From a virus, in the IMG/VR virus record IMGVR_UViG_3300038954_000212, positions 1 to 47,133 of that record: DNA of 47,133 bases; one strand, written 5' to 3'. The translations under genes and the position numbers were made by a program. The notes under the pieces were generated by a model, which saw only the letters and a list, made by a program, of their open reading frames with translations, did not search any database and was not told the DNA's origin. This document shows, piece by piece, positions 1 through 6,067 of this stretch (position 1 is the first letter of the stretch; the number at the start of each line of letters is the position of its first letter).

Positions 1-127
1 TGGTAGCAGCTGGTCACAATCTGGCTCTGGTTTGTCTGTTCCAGGTGGAAATACCCCCGCATTAGCAGCCTTGGATTCTAGTAATGTTGCGTTTATAGAT
101 AATACAAACGACGAACTACGGACATAC
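1..127. repeat. Left copy of 127-bp terminal direct repeat (assembly overlap)
   Basis: Bases 1-127 match 47007-47133 exactly, and also match the preceding fibre repeat at 46872-46998. A 127-base exact overlap is what a de Bruijn assembler with k=127 leaves on a circular contig, so I read it as an assembly overlap and not a packaged terminal repeat. It lies inside the tandem repeats of the fibre gene, so the number of repeat units at the junction is uncertain. Confidence 0.9.
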
Positions 128-151
128 GTTCGAGGTGCATTGCTTGTATGA
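2..151 (+). CDS. 3' end of the tail-fibre repeat protein (continues from 45748..47133)
   Basis: This is the carboxyl end of the fibre gene that leaves the window at its right end. Read in frame from base 2 it gives the last copy of the 45-residue repeat (core LAALDSSNVAFID), then a short unique tail VRGALLV and a TGA stop at 149-151. The stop overlaps the ATG of the next gene (148) as ATGA, the coupling used through much of the genome. This supports the circular join as biologically correct in frame. The very short unique end means the protein finishes almost directly on a repeat unit. How many units are really present cannot be told from this assembly. Confidence 0.85.
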   Translation, partial: GSSWSQSGSGLSVPGGNTPALAALDSSNVAFIDNTNDELRTYVRGALLV

Positions 152-1917
152 TAATAGCGGAGCTTGCAAAGTTTAACGAAATACCAGACGGAGAACCGAC
201 GCCGGTGTCTCCGTTTGTGTACGTGTATTATCCGTTTCCAAAACAAGAAGCAAGTTTTATGTCGGGCGTTTTCGGGCTAACATCCCAAGTAACAGACGAG
301 CGTACTTTTGTAAAAGGCGTTTACGTTGACGTAATAAACGCATATACAGAAACATCTTCATTGTCTCTCTGCGAGGCTCAAGCCGAGTCTTGGTTTTGGG
401 ACGACGATGCCCAGGCTCTGTATATTCACGTTGCTCATTCTGTTTACATAGACGATTCTGATTTCTCATACATATCTGTTGTCGGATTCTCAGATGAGTC
501 TGTAGTTTATATTAACGACAACAAATACTTGCCTTACATCTCAGGTTTTCCGTCGATACAAAAAAAAGCAGATTTGCAGAATTACCCAAAGCTTACTTTC
601 AATTCGGGAACGATCTCCTTAAATAACATAGCTGGCAATTTAGATTATTTGATAGACCAAAATATTAACGGCTATAATGTATGGACCTATTACCTAGAGT
701 CAGGTCATACAAGTTACTCCAGGGACGATCTAAATGCACTTGCTGTGTATGTAGTCAAAGATCTAGATATATCGACGGAGACAATAGACATACGCCTGAA
801 AGACCCCCGGGAATCACAAAACGCAGATATTTTAAACACGACATTATCACAGGCAGATTACCCAGACCTAGAGGATGAGTACAATGGAACCACGGTGCCA
901 TTGGCCTATGGCAACAACATACGTGGAGCAACAGCAATACCAGTAAATGGCGCAGCAGGGGCTGGAAACGATGTAACTTATATTGTGGCAAAAGAAGTGT
1001 CAAGTTTCGGGACGGCGCAGGTCCGCAAAAATGACGTATGGACAAATGTTACAATAACATCGAGTAATACAAGTAACGGAACATTCACTGTTGCAGAAGC
1101 AGAGTCCAGAGACTCTACGTCAGGAAACCCGCTTCAGGCAAGAGTTGTGGGGTTTAATGGAAAAACAATAACATATTTAACGGACATAATTAAAGAACTT
1201 AATAACGACATATTGGACGTCGGATATAATTCAGACAATTACGACACAACAAACTGGGCAGCAAACGAGACTACAGTAGGTACTGGGTGTGTCGTGTTTG
1301 ACCGAGAGATAAAGCTATACGAAGCAATACGAATAATTCAAGACGGTGCGCTTGTTAATTTTCGATACGATATAGACGCAGACGGAAAACGCCGACTGCT
1401 TGTGGACGATACAACAAAAGTCAGTAGTGATCATGCCTACAAAGAAGAAATATTAAACATAGACAAATTAAAGGTTCGCACTGACGATCGGTTGCTTGCT
1501 GCGATAGTTCGTTGTAAATATTCAAAAGACTACAGCTCAGGGAAGTATATAGCTGTCACAAACACAACCTACTCGACGGAGGTTCAGAAAAATTATAGGC
1601 AAAAAAAGACTGCAACGCTAGAGACTTTGCTAAACAATAAATCCGATGCTGAGACTAAAGCTCTAAATTATATTACAAGATACAAAGAGATTCCTAAGGA
1701 AATTGAGATTATTACTATGGGTTCCCGCTTTTTTTACAAAAATATATATGATATTATTACAGTAGAGATTGTGCCTGGTTTTGTAGACAGAGACGCCAGC
1801 TCAATATCCGGCCGTAATTTTTACGGGGTCTGGAAGGCGCAAATACTTGCGGTTCGGCCGGACACTAGGCAGAAAACTACACGCATAAACGTTGCGTTGT
1901 TATCAAAGGAGTTTTGA
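148..1917 (+). CDS. Tail protein, probable baseplate/hub component
   Basis: A 589-residue protein directly after the fibre repeat gene (ATGA overlap) and just upstream of another tail-fibre-like gene. No enzymatic motif is evident. The sequence is rich in beta-prone Asp/Thr/Tyr/Ile stretches, with a C-terminal segment about residues 470-580 (Arg/Lys-rich, ending VALLSKEF) resembling the tail-hub or baseplate proteins that follow distal tail genes in siphoviruses. Position, size and composition are the evidence; no family was matched with certainty. It is probably structural and placed at the tail tip. A secreted or enzymatic role is not supported. Confidence 0.5.
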   Translation: MIIAELAKFNEIPDGEPTPVSPFVYVYYPFPKQEASFMSGVFGLTSQVTDERTFVKGVYVDVINAYTETSSLSLCEAQAESWFWDDDAQALYIHVAHSVYIDDSDFSYISVVGFSDESVVYINDNKYLPYISGFPSIQKKADLQNYPKLTFNSGTISLNNIAGNLDYLIDQNINGYNVWTYYLESGHTSYSRDDLNALAVYVVKDLDISTETIDIRLKDPRESQNADILNTTLSQADYPDLEDEYNGTTVPLAYGNNIRGATAIPVNGAAGAGNDVTYIVAKEVSSFGTAQVRKNDVWTNVTITSSNTSNGTFTVAEAESRDSTSGNPLQARVVGFNGKTITYLTDIIKELNNDILDVGYNSDNYDTTNWAANETTVGTGCVVFDREIKLYEAIRIIQDGALVNFRYDIDADGKRRLLVDDTTKVSSDHAYKEEILNIDKLKVRTDDRLLAAIVRCKYSKDYSSGKYIAVTNTTYSTEVQKNYRQKKTATLETLLNNKSDAETKALNYITRYKEIPKEIEIITMGSRFFYKNIYDIITVEIVPGFVDRDASSISGRNFYGVWKAQILAVRPDTRQKTTRINVALLSKEF

Positions 1918-1918
1918 C

Positions 1919-2632
1919 ATGTCAGGAGAGAGAAAAACAATAAACGAGATTGCAAACGAAATTACAAGTTTAACTCAAAACGATTATTTCACCGGAACCC
2001 AGGGGGGTGTTAGTTTCAAAATAAAAGCAATCAATCTTTTGAAAAAAATATTTTCTGATTTGAGTTTAGCAGGGGACTTAGTTTTTACTACAAACGAAAA
2101 AGGTCTTGTTATGAATATCGGTAATTTGGCAACAACCATAGATTTGTCAGATTCAGAGGACATATCTACAGCTGATTTGATAGCAAGATTGTTCAGAAAT
2201 ACCAATACAACGGGAACATGCGAACTAATAATTTATGCTGGGGATGGTACAGACACGGAAAAACATAAACTTTCAAATAACGGAACTGCTTTGCATGCAG
2301 GAAAATTAACTGTCTCAAGCGGCGGAGCTGACATTACAGGGGATTTATATTTATCTGGGAAAAAAGACATAGATACAGACACACGATATTTACATGGCAC
2401 GTATTCAGAGGATGCGGTTTTCAACAAATTGAAAGATTACGTCCCGTCAATAGGGGACAAACTTCAGGTTAATGGCTCGTGGCAAAATTCTTCGTATATG
2501 TATACTATTTCGTACGTAGAGCGTACTGCGTCAGATGCAATAACAATCTATCATGCGATTTTAAACGGGGCCAGTGATTTTAATGTTGTAGAAAATGTTA
2601 CTGATACTAGGGTATACTCTATCTCGTGGTAA
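1919..2632 (+). CDS. Putative tail fibre/appendage protein
   Basis: A 237-residue protein starting at the ATG at 1919, which has AAGGAG six to eight bases upstream; the longer reading from 1892 lacks such a site. The N-terminal third is helical (ERKTINEIANEI, KAINLLKKIF). The middle is beta-rich with a fibre-like segment (SGGADITGDLYLSGKKDI) like the collagen-free shafts of phage fibres. It sits between the hub-like gene and the lysis-type genes. I infer a tail appendage or a fibre-assembly partner. Confidence 0.45.
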   Translation: MSGERKTINEIANEITSLTQNDYFTGTQGGVSFKIKAINLLKKIFSDLSLAGDLVFTTNEKGLVMNIGNLATTIDLSDSEDISTADLIARLFRNTNTTGTCELIIYAGDGTDTEKHKLSNNGTALHAGKLTVSSGGADITGDLYLSGKKDIDTDTRYLHGTYSEDAVFNKLKDYVPSIGDKLQVNGSWQNSSYMYTISYVERTASDAITIYHAILNGASDFNVVENVTDTRVYSISW

Positions 2633-2641
2633 GGAAAATAC

Positions 2642-2983
2642 ATGGCACCAACGAACAGTAGTAAAACATGGGAGTTGTTATTGAAACGACTAGATTCTCT
2701 GGACTCGGCAATTTCTGAAATTAAAACAATGCTATCGGATTCGGAAACCAGGCAGGCGAAAATCGCAGAAAATCTGAGGGCTGATATTATAGATATATAC
2801 GAGAGATTGAATCTGCTGGAACGACAATCGGAGGTTGTCCGGGAGCTACGATTATCTCAGCGCATCGATAAATTGGAGGACAAAACAGCTGGATTGTCCG
2901 GTGCAGGCGAGTTAATCCGATTCAGCATCCCAGTAATAATCTCGTTAATTGCTGCAACAGCCGCAATCTGGAGGGTGTTTTGA
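2642..2983 (+). CDS. Holin-like/XhlA-like coiled-coil membrane protein
   Basis: A 113-residue protein. Residues about 8-80 form a long amphipathic coiled coil (LLKRLDSLDSAISEIK, IYERLNLLERQSEVV). Residues about 90-110 form one hydrophobic helix (FSIPVIISLIAATAAIW) ending in Arg-Val-Phe. A coiled coil plus a single C-terminal membrane segment is the layout of XhlA-type lysis accessory proteins and some holins. Its place after the tail genes and before a lipase and spanin-like genes fits a lysis role. Its stop overlaps the TTG start of the next gene as TTGA. Confidence 0.5.
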   Translation: MAPTNSSKTWELLLKRLDSLDSAISEIKTMLSDSETRQAKIAENLRADIIDIYERLNLLERQSEVVRELRLSQRIDKLEDKTAGLSGAGELIRFSIPVIISLIAATAAIWRVF

Positions 2984-3591
2984 CGATACTAGAGGCGTTC
3001 GGGTTCGCATCGCTATCGCACCATAAATATAATATTTACGATGCTGAATACGACACTGAAATATTAACGTATACTATCGGGAATGTAACTCAGGTCTCCT
3101 TCAATGGTTCAGATTCCTGGACGGATTTTATTTCTAATTTGTTTTGTCTGCCGAAAAAAATAGATACTGGTATATATGTTCACTCTGGTTTTTGGGATGC
3201 ATTCCAAAACGTCCGGGAAAAACTATACAGCATGGCAGCGCGTTCAAATAGATTATTCATAACCGGGTTTTCCAGGGGGAGCGGGATTGCTATGCTATTC
3301 GCATACGATGCTATGCGAAATGGTTACTCTGTAGACCTGCGGACATTCGCGACTCCAAGGATTGGCAATAACGGTTTTTTTGACGAGTTTGTAAAATTAG
3401 AAAAAAACACTGGTAGCACAGCGCTAGCAATTAAAAACGGAAACGATGCTATCTGTAAATTACCTCCCTGGTTTTGCGAACCACCGGATGTTTTGAATAT
3501 CGGAGAGCCTACAAAATGGTGGAAATATTCGTTTTGGCAACACGACTGGAAATACTATAACGAAAATATAAACAAAATATTTAATACATGA
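2980..3591 (+). CDS. Class 3 lipase/esterase (alpha/beta hydrolase)
   Basis: A 203-residue protein with a complete class-3 lipase signature. The nucleophile elbow is GFSRG (Ser98), followed by the helix IAMLFAYDA. Next is the ATPRIGN segment (about 124-130), matching the family's GxPRVGN. Then come the acid in NGNDAICKLPP (Asp156) and the base in QHDWKYY (His188), giving a likely Ser98-Asp156-His188 triad. There is no signal peptide. The start is TTG at 2980, overlapping the previous stop as TTGA, with GGAGGG upstream. In this position it could attack host membrane lipids during lysis, or be a virion esterase that deacylates a surface glycan. The family call is firm; the role is inference. 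Confidence 0.85.
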   Translation: MTILEAFGFASLSHHKYNIYDAEYDTEILTYTIGNVTQVSFNGSDSWTDFISNLFCLPKKIDTGIYVHSGFWDAFQNVREKLYSMAARSNRLFITGFSRGSGIAMLFAYDAMRNGYSVDLRTFATPRIGNNGFFDEFVKLEKNTGSTALAIKNGNDAICKLPPWFCEPPDVLNIGEPTKWWKYSFWQHDWKYYNENINKIFNT

Positions 3592-3746
3592 GTTGTTTTT
3601 TTAAAATATTTATATTAAGATTAAAACAGGTTGCGCGCGTTGCAGCCAAGCCGCCCGCATTGCGTAGGCGGTCTATATTTAGCACCAACAGTACCCGTTA
3701 CGCCTAGCATTTTTCGGAATGACGCGGACCAGAACGGGTCTTTTTG
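3592..3746. other. Intergenic region between convergent genes, structured
   Basis: About 155 bases between the lipase gene (+) and a small leftward gene. It holds a strong hairpin at 3651-3671 (CCGCC pairing with GGCGG, with CGC/GCG stacked inside) and a longer inverted repeat with one bulge between 3661-3670 and 3701-3709. A terminator-like stem is annotated separately. The amount of secondary structure exceeds one simple terminator and could include a small RNA, but no known RNA family was recognised. Confidence 0.4.
3727..3745 (+). terminator. Rho-independent terminator after the tail/lysis operon
   Basis: Stem GACC/GGTC with loop AGAACG followed at once by TTTTT at 3741-3745. It is short but well placed to end rightward transcription after the lipase gene and before the next promoter at 3915. 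Confidence 0.5.
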
Positions 3747-3857
3747 TTATCTAGTCATAAACAAAATAATTCTATATATTAGTTGCGCTATAGCTATGCC
3801 GCCAATCAATATTGTTAGTAACATTAGTATCATACTTGCCTCATCTTTATTTTTCAT
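3747..3857 (-). CDS. 36-residue single-span membrane microprotein
   Basis: A small leftward gene: ATG at 3857 with GGAGG six bases upstream, then a charged N-terminus (MKNKDEAS) and one hydrophobic helix (ILMLLTILIGGIAIAQLIY, about residues 10-28) ending in Arg. It faces the rightward genes on either side. Strong start signals and a clean single membrane span argue that it is real. Function unknown; small phage membrane proteins of this kind include holin regulators and exclusion proteins. Confidence 0.55.
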   Translation of the reverse strand: MKNKDEASMILMLLTILIGGIAIAQLIYRIILFMTR

Positions 3858-3914
3858 AGATGCCTCCATTTTTAATTTTACTACAAACAAGACGATTTAT
3901 CAATAGAATCAGGT

Positions 3915-3943
3915 TTGACAAATCTGGTTAACGGGTGTATAGT
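3915..3943 (+). promoter_or_regulatory. Consensus sigma-70 promoter (TTGACA-N17-TATAGT)
   Basis: TTGACA at 3915-3920, 17-base spacer, TATAGT at 3938-3943. The expected start, about seven bases after the -10, is 3950, which is the A of the ATG of the next gene. It should drive the small membrane protein and the spanin-like genes. Confidence 0.8.
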
Positions 3944-3949
3944 GTTTAT

Positions 3950-4162
3950 ATGCGCGCTTCGGTGAAAAAAAATCTAGGGGTAACATGTATAGTTGTAGCA
4001 ATATATCTAACTGCATATATAGTATTTCAGATCCCTGAATTATCTATTACATTGTCCAGTATGCTGGGGTTATTATATATGTGCGGGCTAGCATTACTCG
4101 GGATCAAGTCTGCTGCTAATCTAGTCAGTAAAAACATCGACAAAAAACAGGACCAAAAATGA
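3950..4162 (+). CDS. Small two-span membrane protein, probably leaderless
   Basis: A 70-residue protein with two hydrophobic helices (VTCIVVAIYLTAYIVF and SSMLGLLYMCGLALLGI) and a charged C-tail (KNIDKKQDQK), the shape of a small class II holin. The longer reading frame from 3935 would begin inside the promoter -10, so I take the ATG at 3950, where transcription is predicted to begin. No ribosome binding site precedes it. GTG at 3962 is an alternative start. The stop overlaps the next ATG (ATGA at 4159-4162), linking it to the spanin-like genes. Confidence 0.6.
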   Translation: MRASVKKNLGVTCIVVAIYLTAYIVFQIPELSITLSSMLGLLYMCGLALLGIKSAANLVSKNIDKKQDQK

Positions 4163-4557
4163 TATGCAAAAAAATACTGTTATCTATATTGTTATTTTTA
4201 TTATTGTCGCATTCACTTTGGGGTATCGAGCCGGATGCCAGAGCGCAGGTTCTAGAGTTACTATTGCAGAACGAGATAGATATAGACAGATTGCAGCGGA
4301 AAATAATAGAATTAAAAACCAACTTGAAAACGCACGAGAAACAATTGGAAAACTCTCAAAAAATTATGCAGAAATTGAGGCAGAATATAACAATCTTAGA
4401 GAAACAATTGCAGACAGCATTGATGATACAGGAGAAATTGCAGAAACGATTAAAAAAATACGAGAACGAAACCAGGACGCAATTAATCTATTACATTAGT
4501 ATTAGCGTTGCCGCCGGGTTAGCTGCTGGGTTTGTCGCTGGGGTTTTGCTGGAATGA
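4159..4557 (+). CDS. Spanin-like protein (signal peptide, coiled coil, C-terminal TM)
   Basis: A 132-residue protein with an N-terminal hydrophobic signal-like segment (ILLSILLFLLLSHSLWG). A long coiled coil follows (about 28-108, repeated Leu/Ile heptads in RLQRKIIELKTNLK and ITILEKQLQTALMI), then a C-terminal membrane helix (SISVAAGLAAGFVAGVLL). Coiled coil plus C-terminal TM is the plan of unimolecular spanins such as phage T1 gp11, but no lipobox cysteine follows the signal. It overlaps almost completely, in another frame, the gene at 4164. It starts as ATGA on the previous stop. Disruption of the outer membrane at lysis is inferred. Confidence 0.6.
   Translation: MICKKILLSILLFLLLSHSLWGIEPDARAQVLELLLQNEIDIDRLQRKIIELKTNLKTHEKQLENSQKIMQKLRQNITILEKQLQTALMIQEKLQKRLKKYENETRTQLIYYISISVAAGLAAGFVAGVLLE
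4164..4499 (+). CDS. Rz-like inner-membrane spanin, embedded in the 4159 gene in another frame
   Basis: A 111-residue frame starting at ATG 4164, five bases after the start of the 4159 gene. It has an N-terminal membrane anchor (VIYIVIFIIVAFTLGY) and then a continuous helical coiled-coil domain (AERDRYRQIAAENNRI, ETIGKLSKNYAEIEAEY), the plan of i-spanins. Both overlapping frames stay open for over 330 bases and both encode an anchor plus coiled coil, which is hard to explain by chance. It recalls the nested Rz/Rz1 pairs. Either frame could be the sole functional one; two-protein coding is the better explanation. Confidence 0.5.
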   Translation: MQKNTVIYIVIFIIVAFTLGYRAGCQSAGSRVTIAERDRYRQIAAENNRIKNQLENARETIGKLSKNYAEIEAEYNNLRETIADSIDDTGEIAETIKKIRERNQDAINLLH

Positions 4558-4822
4558 TGTGATGTTCGATCGTTTCAAAACATTCTCTAATAGCTTGAAT
4601 TAACGATTCTGGTGCAGTCTCTTTAGAGTGCAATAGGCACCAGGAATTTACTGCATTAACACAAGCAGATTTTATAGATGTATTTTGTAGTGTTGTAATT
4701 TTACGCCCCAATTCATCTAACGACTTTTCAGTAAAATGCAATATAAAACCACTAAAATCTGCTCTATACCGCATGCCCTCCTTATATCTTAAATCACCGG
4801 GTTTAAGTTTTTCTATTTTCAT
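4502..4822 (-). CDS. Cassette 7 protein, unknown function
   Basis: A 106-residue protein, the last (promoter-distal) gene of the attC-like array. The ATG at 4822 has GGAGG upstream and lies 25 bases beyond the GTT box of site G. The sequence is mixed helical (EKSLDELGRKITTLQ, ESLIQAIRECFETIEHHI) with a basic Gln-rich tail. Its end overlaps the spanin-like gene tail-to-tail by 56 bases. No palindrome is seen after it, so the array ends here. Not recognised. Confidence 0.55.
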   Translation of the reverse strand: MKIEKLKPGDLRYKEGMRYRADFSGFILHFTEKSLDELGRKITTLQNTSIKSACVNAVNSWCLLHSKETAPESLIQAIRECFETIEHHIIPAKPQRQTQQLTRRQR

Positions 4823-4846
4823 TTATTCCTCCAAAGCTAAAATTTT

Positions 4847-4905
4847 GTACAACGTTCTGCGATTATACGCCGTTTTAATGGCGTATCAATCGCTGTTGTC
4901 TGATG
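4847..4905 (-). repeat. attC-like site G
   Basis: Imperfect palindrome read on the minus strand: ACAAC box, arm GCGATTGATACGCC, loop ATTAAAAC, arm GGCGTATAATCGC, then GAACGTTGTAC. The left arm carries one extra G, an extrahelical base as in attC stems. Its left end (CATCAGACAAC) matches the complement of the cassette's own start (GTTGTGTGAA) in most positions. Confidence 0.7.
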
Positions 4906-5051
4906 TAAGTTGGCGATTTGTAAATAATACCGTCACCACCTACACGCCCGCAACTTTCACACGGGTGTGACACATGAGACAAACACCCCATATGATCACA
5001 TGGTTGATATCTATCGAATAATATTTCTCTTGTATCTTCGTAAAACTGCAT
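4875..5051 (-). CDS. Cassette 6 protein, small Cys/His-rich
   Basis: A 58-residue protein starting at the ATG at 5051 with AGGAGG seven bases upstream; the longer upstream reading has no such site. It has a Cys/His cluster (QPCDHMGCLSHVSHPCESCG, about residues 17-36) that looks like a small zinc-binding fold. The last residues QQRLIRH are encoded by the left arm of attC-like site G, which also supplies the stop. Function unknown. Confidence 0.55.
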   Translation of the reverse strand: MQFYEDTREILFDRYQPCDHMGCLSHVSHPCESCGRVGGDGIIYKSPTYIRQQRLIRH

Positions 5052-5065
5052 ATAGCCTCCTATTT

Positions 5066-5102
5066 CACACAACGTTTTGCGATTATGCGAAGTCGTGCAA
5101 CG
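5066..5102 (-). repeat. attC-like site F (right half conserved)
   Basis: The right half TTCGCATAATCGC plus AACGTTGTGTG is conserved with site C, and GTT is followed by GTGAAATA as in other sites. The left partner is short (CGTTGC pairing with GCAAAACG with two extra A bases). It is a degenerate or differently built member of the family. Confidence 0.5.
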
Positions 5103-5301
5103 CCTCATCGATAACTTTCCGAAGCCTAAGCAATGCATCCTTACCACCGTTCATCGCAAGAACCTCCACCATAGCACGTTCTTCTGTTTCCATTACCCAT
5201 CGGTACAGATTAGCCGACAATTCAACGAGAGCTTGCTTATTAAACTCAAGCTCACCCGTGCCATCAATACCCCAGTTCACTTTCGATATTCGATTATCCA
5301 T
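5083..5301 (-). CDS. Cassette 5 protein, unknown function
   Basis: A 72-residue acidic, mainly helical protein (LVELSANLYRWVMETEERAM, ALLRLRKVIDEALHD). ATG at 5301 with AAGGAGG nine bases upstream. It begins about 50 bases after site E and its stop lies in site F. Not recognised. The good start site, lack of a promoter and palindromes on both sides fit a captured cassette. Confidence 0.55.
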   Translation of the reverse strand: MDNRISKVNWGIDGTGELEFNKQALVELSANLYRWVMETEERAMVEVLAMNGGKDALLRLRKVIDEALHDFA

Positions 5302-5349
5302 ACTTACCCTCCTTGGCAGCCAACTACAATATGGTCGGTTGACCTATTT

Positions 5350-5405
5350 CATCTAACAGCGACTATACGCCGTTTTAATGGCGTATCAATCGCTGTTGTG
5401 TGCTG
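5350..5405 (-). repeat. attC-like site E
   Basis: On the minus strand: ACAACAGCGATTGATACGCC, loop ATTAAAAC, GGCGTATAGTCGCTGTTAGATG. The right end GTTAGAT fits the integron R' consensus GTTRRRY exactly. The outer arms pair AACAGCGA with TCGCTGTT. The stop codon of the upstream cassette gene lies in the left arm. Confidence 0.75.
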
Positions 5406-5601
5406 TCTCAGCCAACTTTTTCAGTTTATCTAATATCTCACATCGTCCATTGTTTTTGTCGGGAATATACCACTCATGGTCAAAAGCCCGCCAAAAAGCA
5501 TTTGTAAAATTATCCAATATATATCTATCTATTTCAGATCTATGTTGCCCTGCTATCTCTCTAACTCTTATCCCTCCCGATGATTGGTCTACAAAAAACA
5601 T
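5386..5601 (-). CDS. Cassette 4 protein, unknown function
   Basis: A 71-residue protein, ATG at 5601 with AGGAGG seven bases upstream. It has helical stretches (SEIDRYILDNFTNAFWRAF, EILDKLKKLAETAHN). The final Asn-Ser-Asp and TGA come from the left arm of site E. Not recognised. Confidence 0.55.
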   Translation of the reverse strand: MFFVDQSSGGIRVREIAGQHRSEIDRYILDNFTNAFWRAFDHEWYIPDKNNGRCEILDKLKKLAETAHNSD

Positions 5602-5631
5602 ACATTCCTCCTGTATAATGGCTAAGGATTT

Positions 5632-5689
5632 CAGCTAACGTTTACGATTATACGCCGTTTTAATGGCGTATCAATCGTTGTTGTGTGAA
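5632..5689 (-). repeat. attC-like site D
   Basis: On the minus strand: TTCACACAAC, ACGATTGATACGCC, loop ATTAAAAC, GGCGTATAATCGT, AAACGTTAGCTG. The left end TTCACACAAC is the exact 10-base complement of GTTGTGTGAA, the first bases of the cassette it closes (site C side). This self-complementarity of cassette ends is the hallmark of integron cassettes. Confidence 0.8.
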
Positions 5690-5803
5690 TTGACGATGGG
5701 GCGAGGATTTGAACCTCGCATGTAAACGATCCACGACGCGTCGCCGTGTCGCATACGCCTGTGCACTTTCAGCATGTCTACCCATTCCATCACCCATCAT
5801 CAT
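5660..5803 (-). CDS. Possible 47-residue frame in the tRNA-like cassette
   Basis: An open frame from an ATG triplet run at 5803 reads through the tRNA-like sequence and ends QQRLIRH in site D, as cassette 6 does in site G. It is Arg-rich and has no good ribosome binding site. The shared end comes simply from the palindrome. I think the tRNA-like RNA is the likelier content of this cassette and list this frame only as a candidate. Confidence 0.2.
   Translation of the reverse strand: MMMGDGMGRHAESAQAYATRRRVVDRLHARFKSSPHRQFTQQRLIRH
5694..5799 (-). tRNA. tRNA-like gene carried in a cassette (anticodon not resolved)
   Basis: On the minus strand the 3' end is a textbook T arm, GCGAG-GTTCAAATC-CTCGC, followed by CCCATCG. 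That pairs over seven positions with TGATGGG at the 5' end (one G-T pair). The D arm, ATG-GAATGGGTAGA-CAT, closely resembles type II tRNAs such as tRNA-Leu. The element is about 106 bases, longer than a normal tRNA-Leu, and I could not fold a clean anticodon arm between the D arm and the variable region. It may be degenerate, contain an insertion, or be an unusual tRNA. No CCA is encoded. It fills most of the 174-base unit between sites C and D. Confidence 0.5.
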
Positions 5804-5861
5804 TTCACACAACATTTGCGATTATGCGAATTGCCTACCGCAATTAGGGCAATGGTTAAAG
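5804..5861 (-). repeat. attC-like site C
   Basis: The right half CGCATAATCGCAAATGTTGTGTG is shared with site F. The left partner is probably TTTAACCATTGC, pairing with GCAAATG with one extra base. The arms differ in sequence from sites B, D, E and G while the overall plan is kept. It overlaps the end of the cassette 2 gene. Confidence 0.5.
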
Positions 5862-6067
5862 TTTGGATTACGCTGTTTTTGCTCATCACATTCTATACAT
5901 TTTGCGCATTTTGCATAATCGCTGTTAGATAATGTCTTTTGGAGCTGTTCGCTATCGAGCTCCAACACTGTATTTTTTAATGTTTCCATAATTCCATCAG
6001 TGTTTACAATTCCGTAGTGTGTTACAGCCCAAACAACTTGATTTCTAAGGTCTTTATATTTATTCAT
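5822..6067 (-). CDS. Cassette 2 protein with C-terminal Cys cluster
   Basis: An 81-residue protein starting at ATG 6067 (GGAGG eight bases upstream), directly abutting the stop of the previous gene. The N-terminal half is helical. The C-terminal part has CAKCIEC and HCPNCG, a four-cysteine zinc-ribbon-like arrangement spaced by about 15 residues. The end of the gene runs into site C. Function unknown. Confidence 0.6.
   Translation of the reverse strand: MNKYKDLRNQVVWAVTHYGIVNTDGIMETLKNTVLELDSEQLQKTLSNSDYAKCAKCIECDEQKQRNPNFNHCPNCGRQFA

Noticed and set aside
1-127. True packaged direct terminal repeat
   Set aside because: Its length of exactly 127 bases equals a common assembler k-mer, and it sits in an internal tandem repeat. 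An assembly overlap explains it better.
3651-3709. tRNA gene between convergent genes
   Set aside because: The stems do not form a cloverleaf and there is no T-loop consensus.
5066-5405. Rightward open frames across the cassette array (about 4967-5433)
   Set aside because: They run antisense to well-started cassette genes, cross several palindromes and lack ribosome binding sites.
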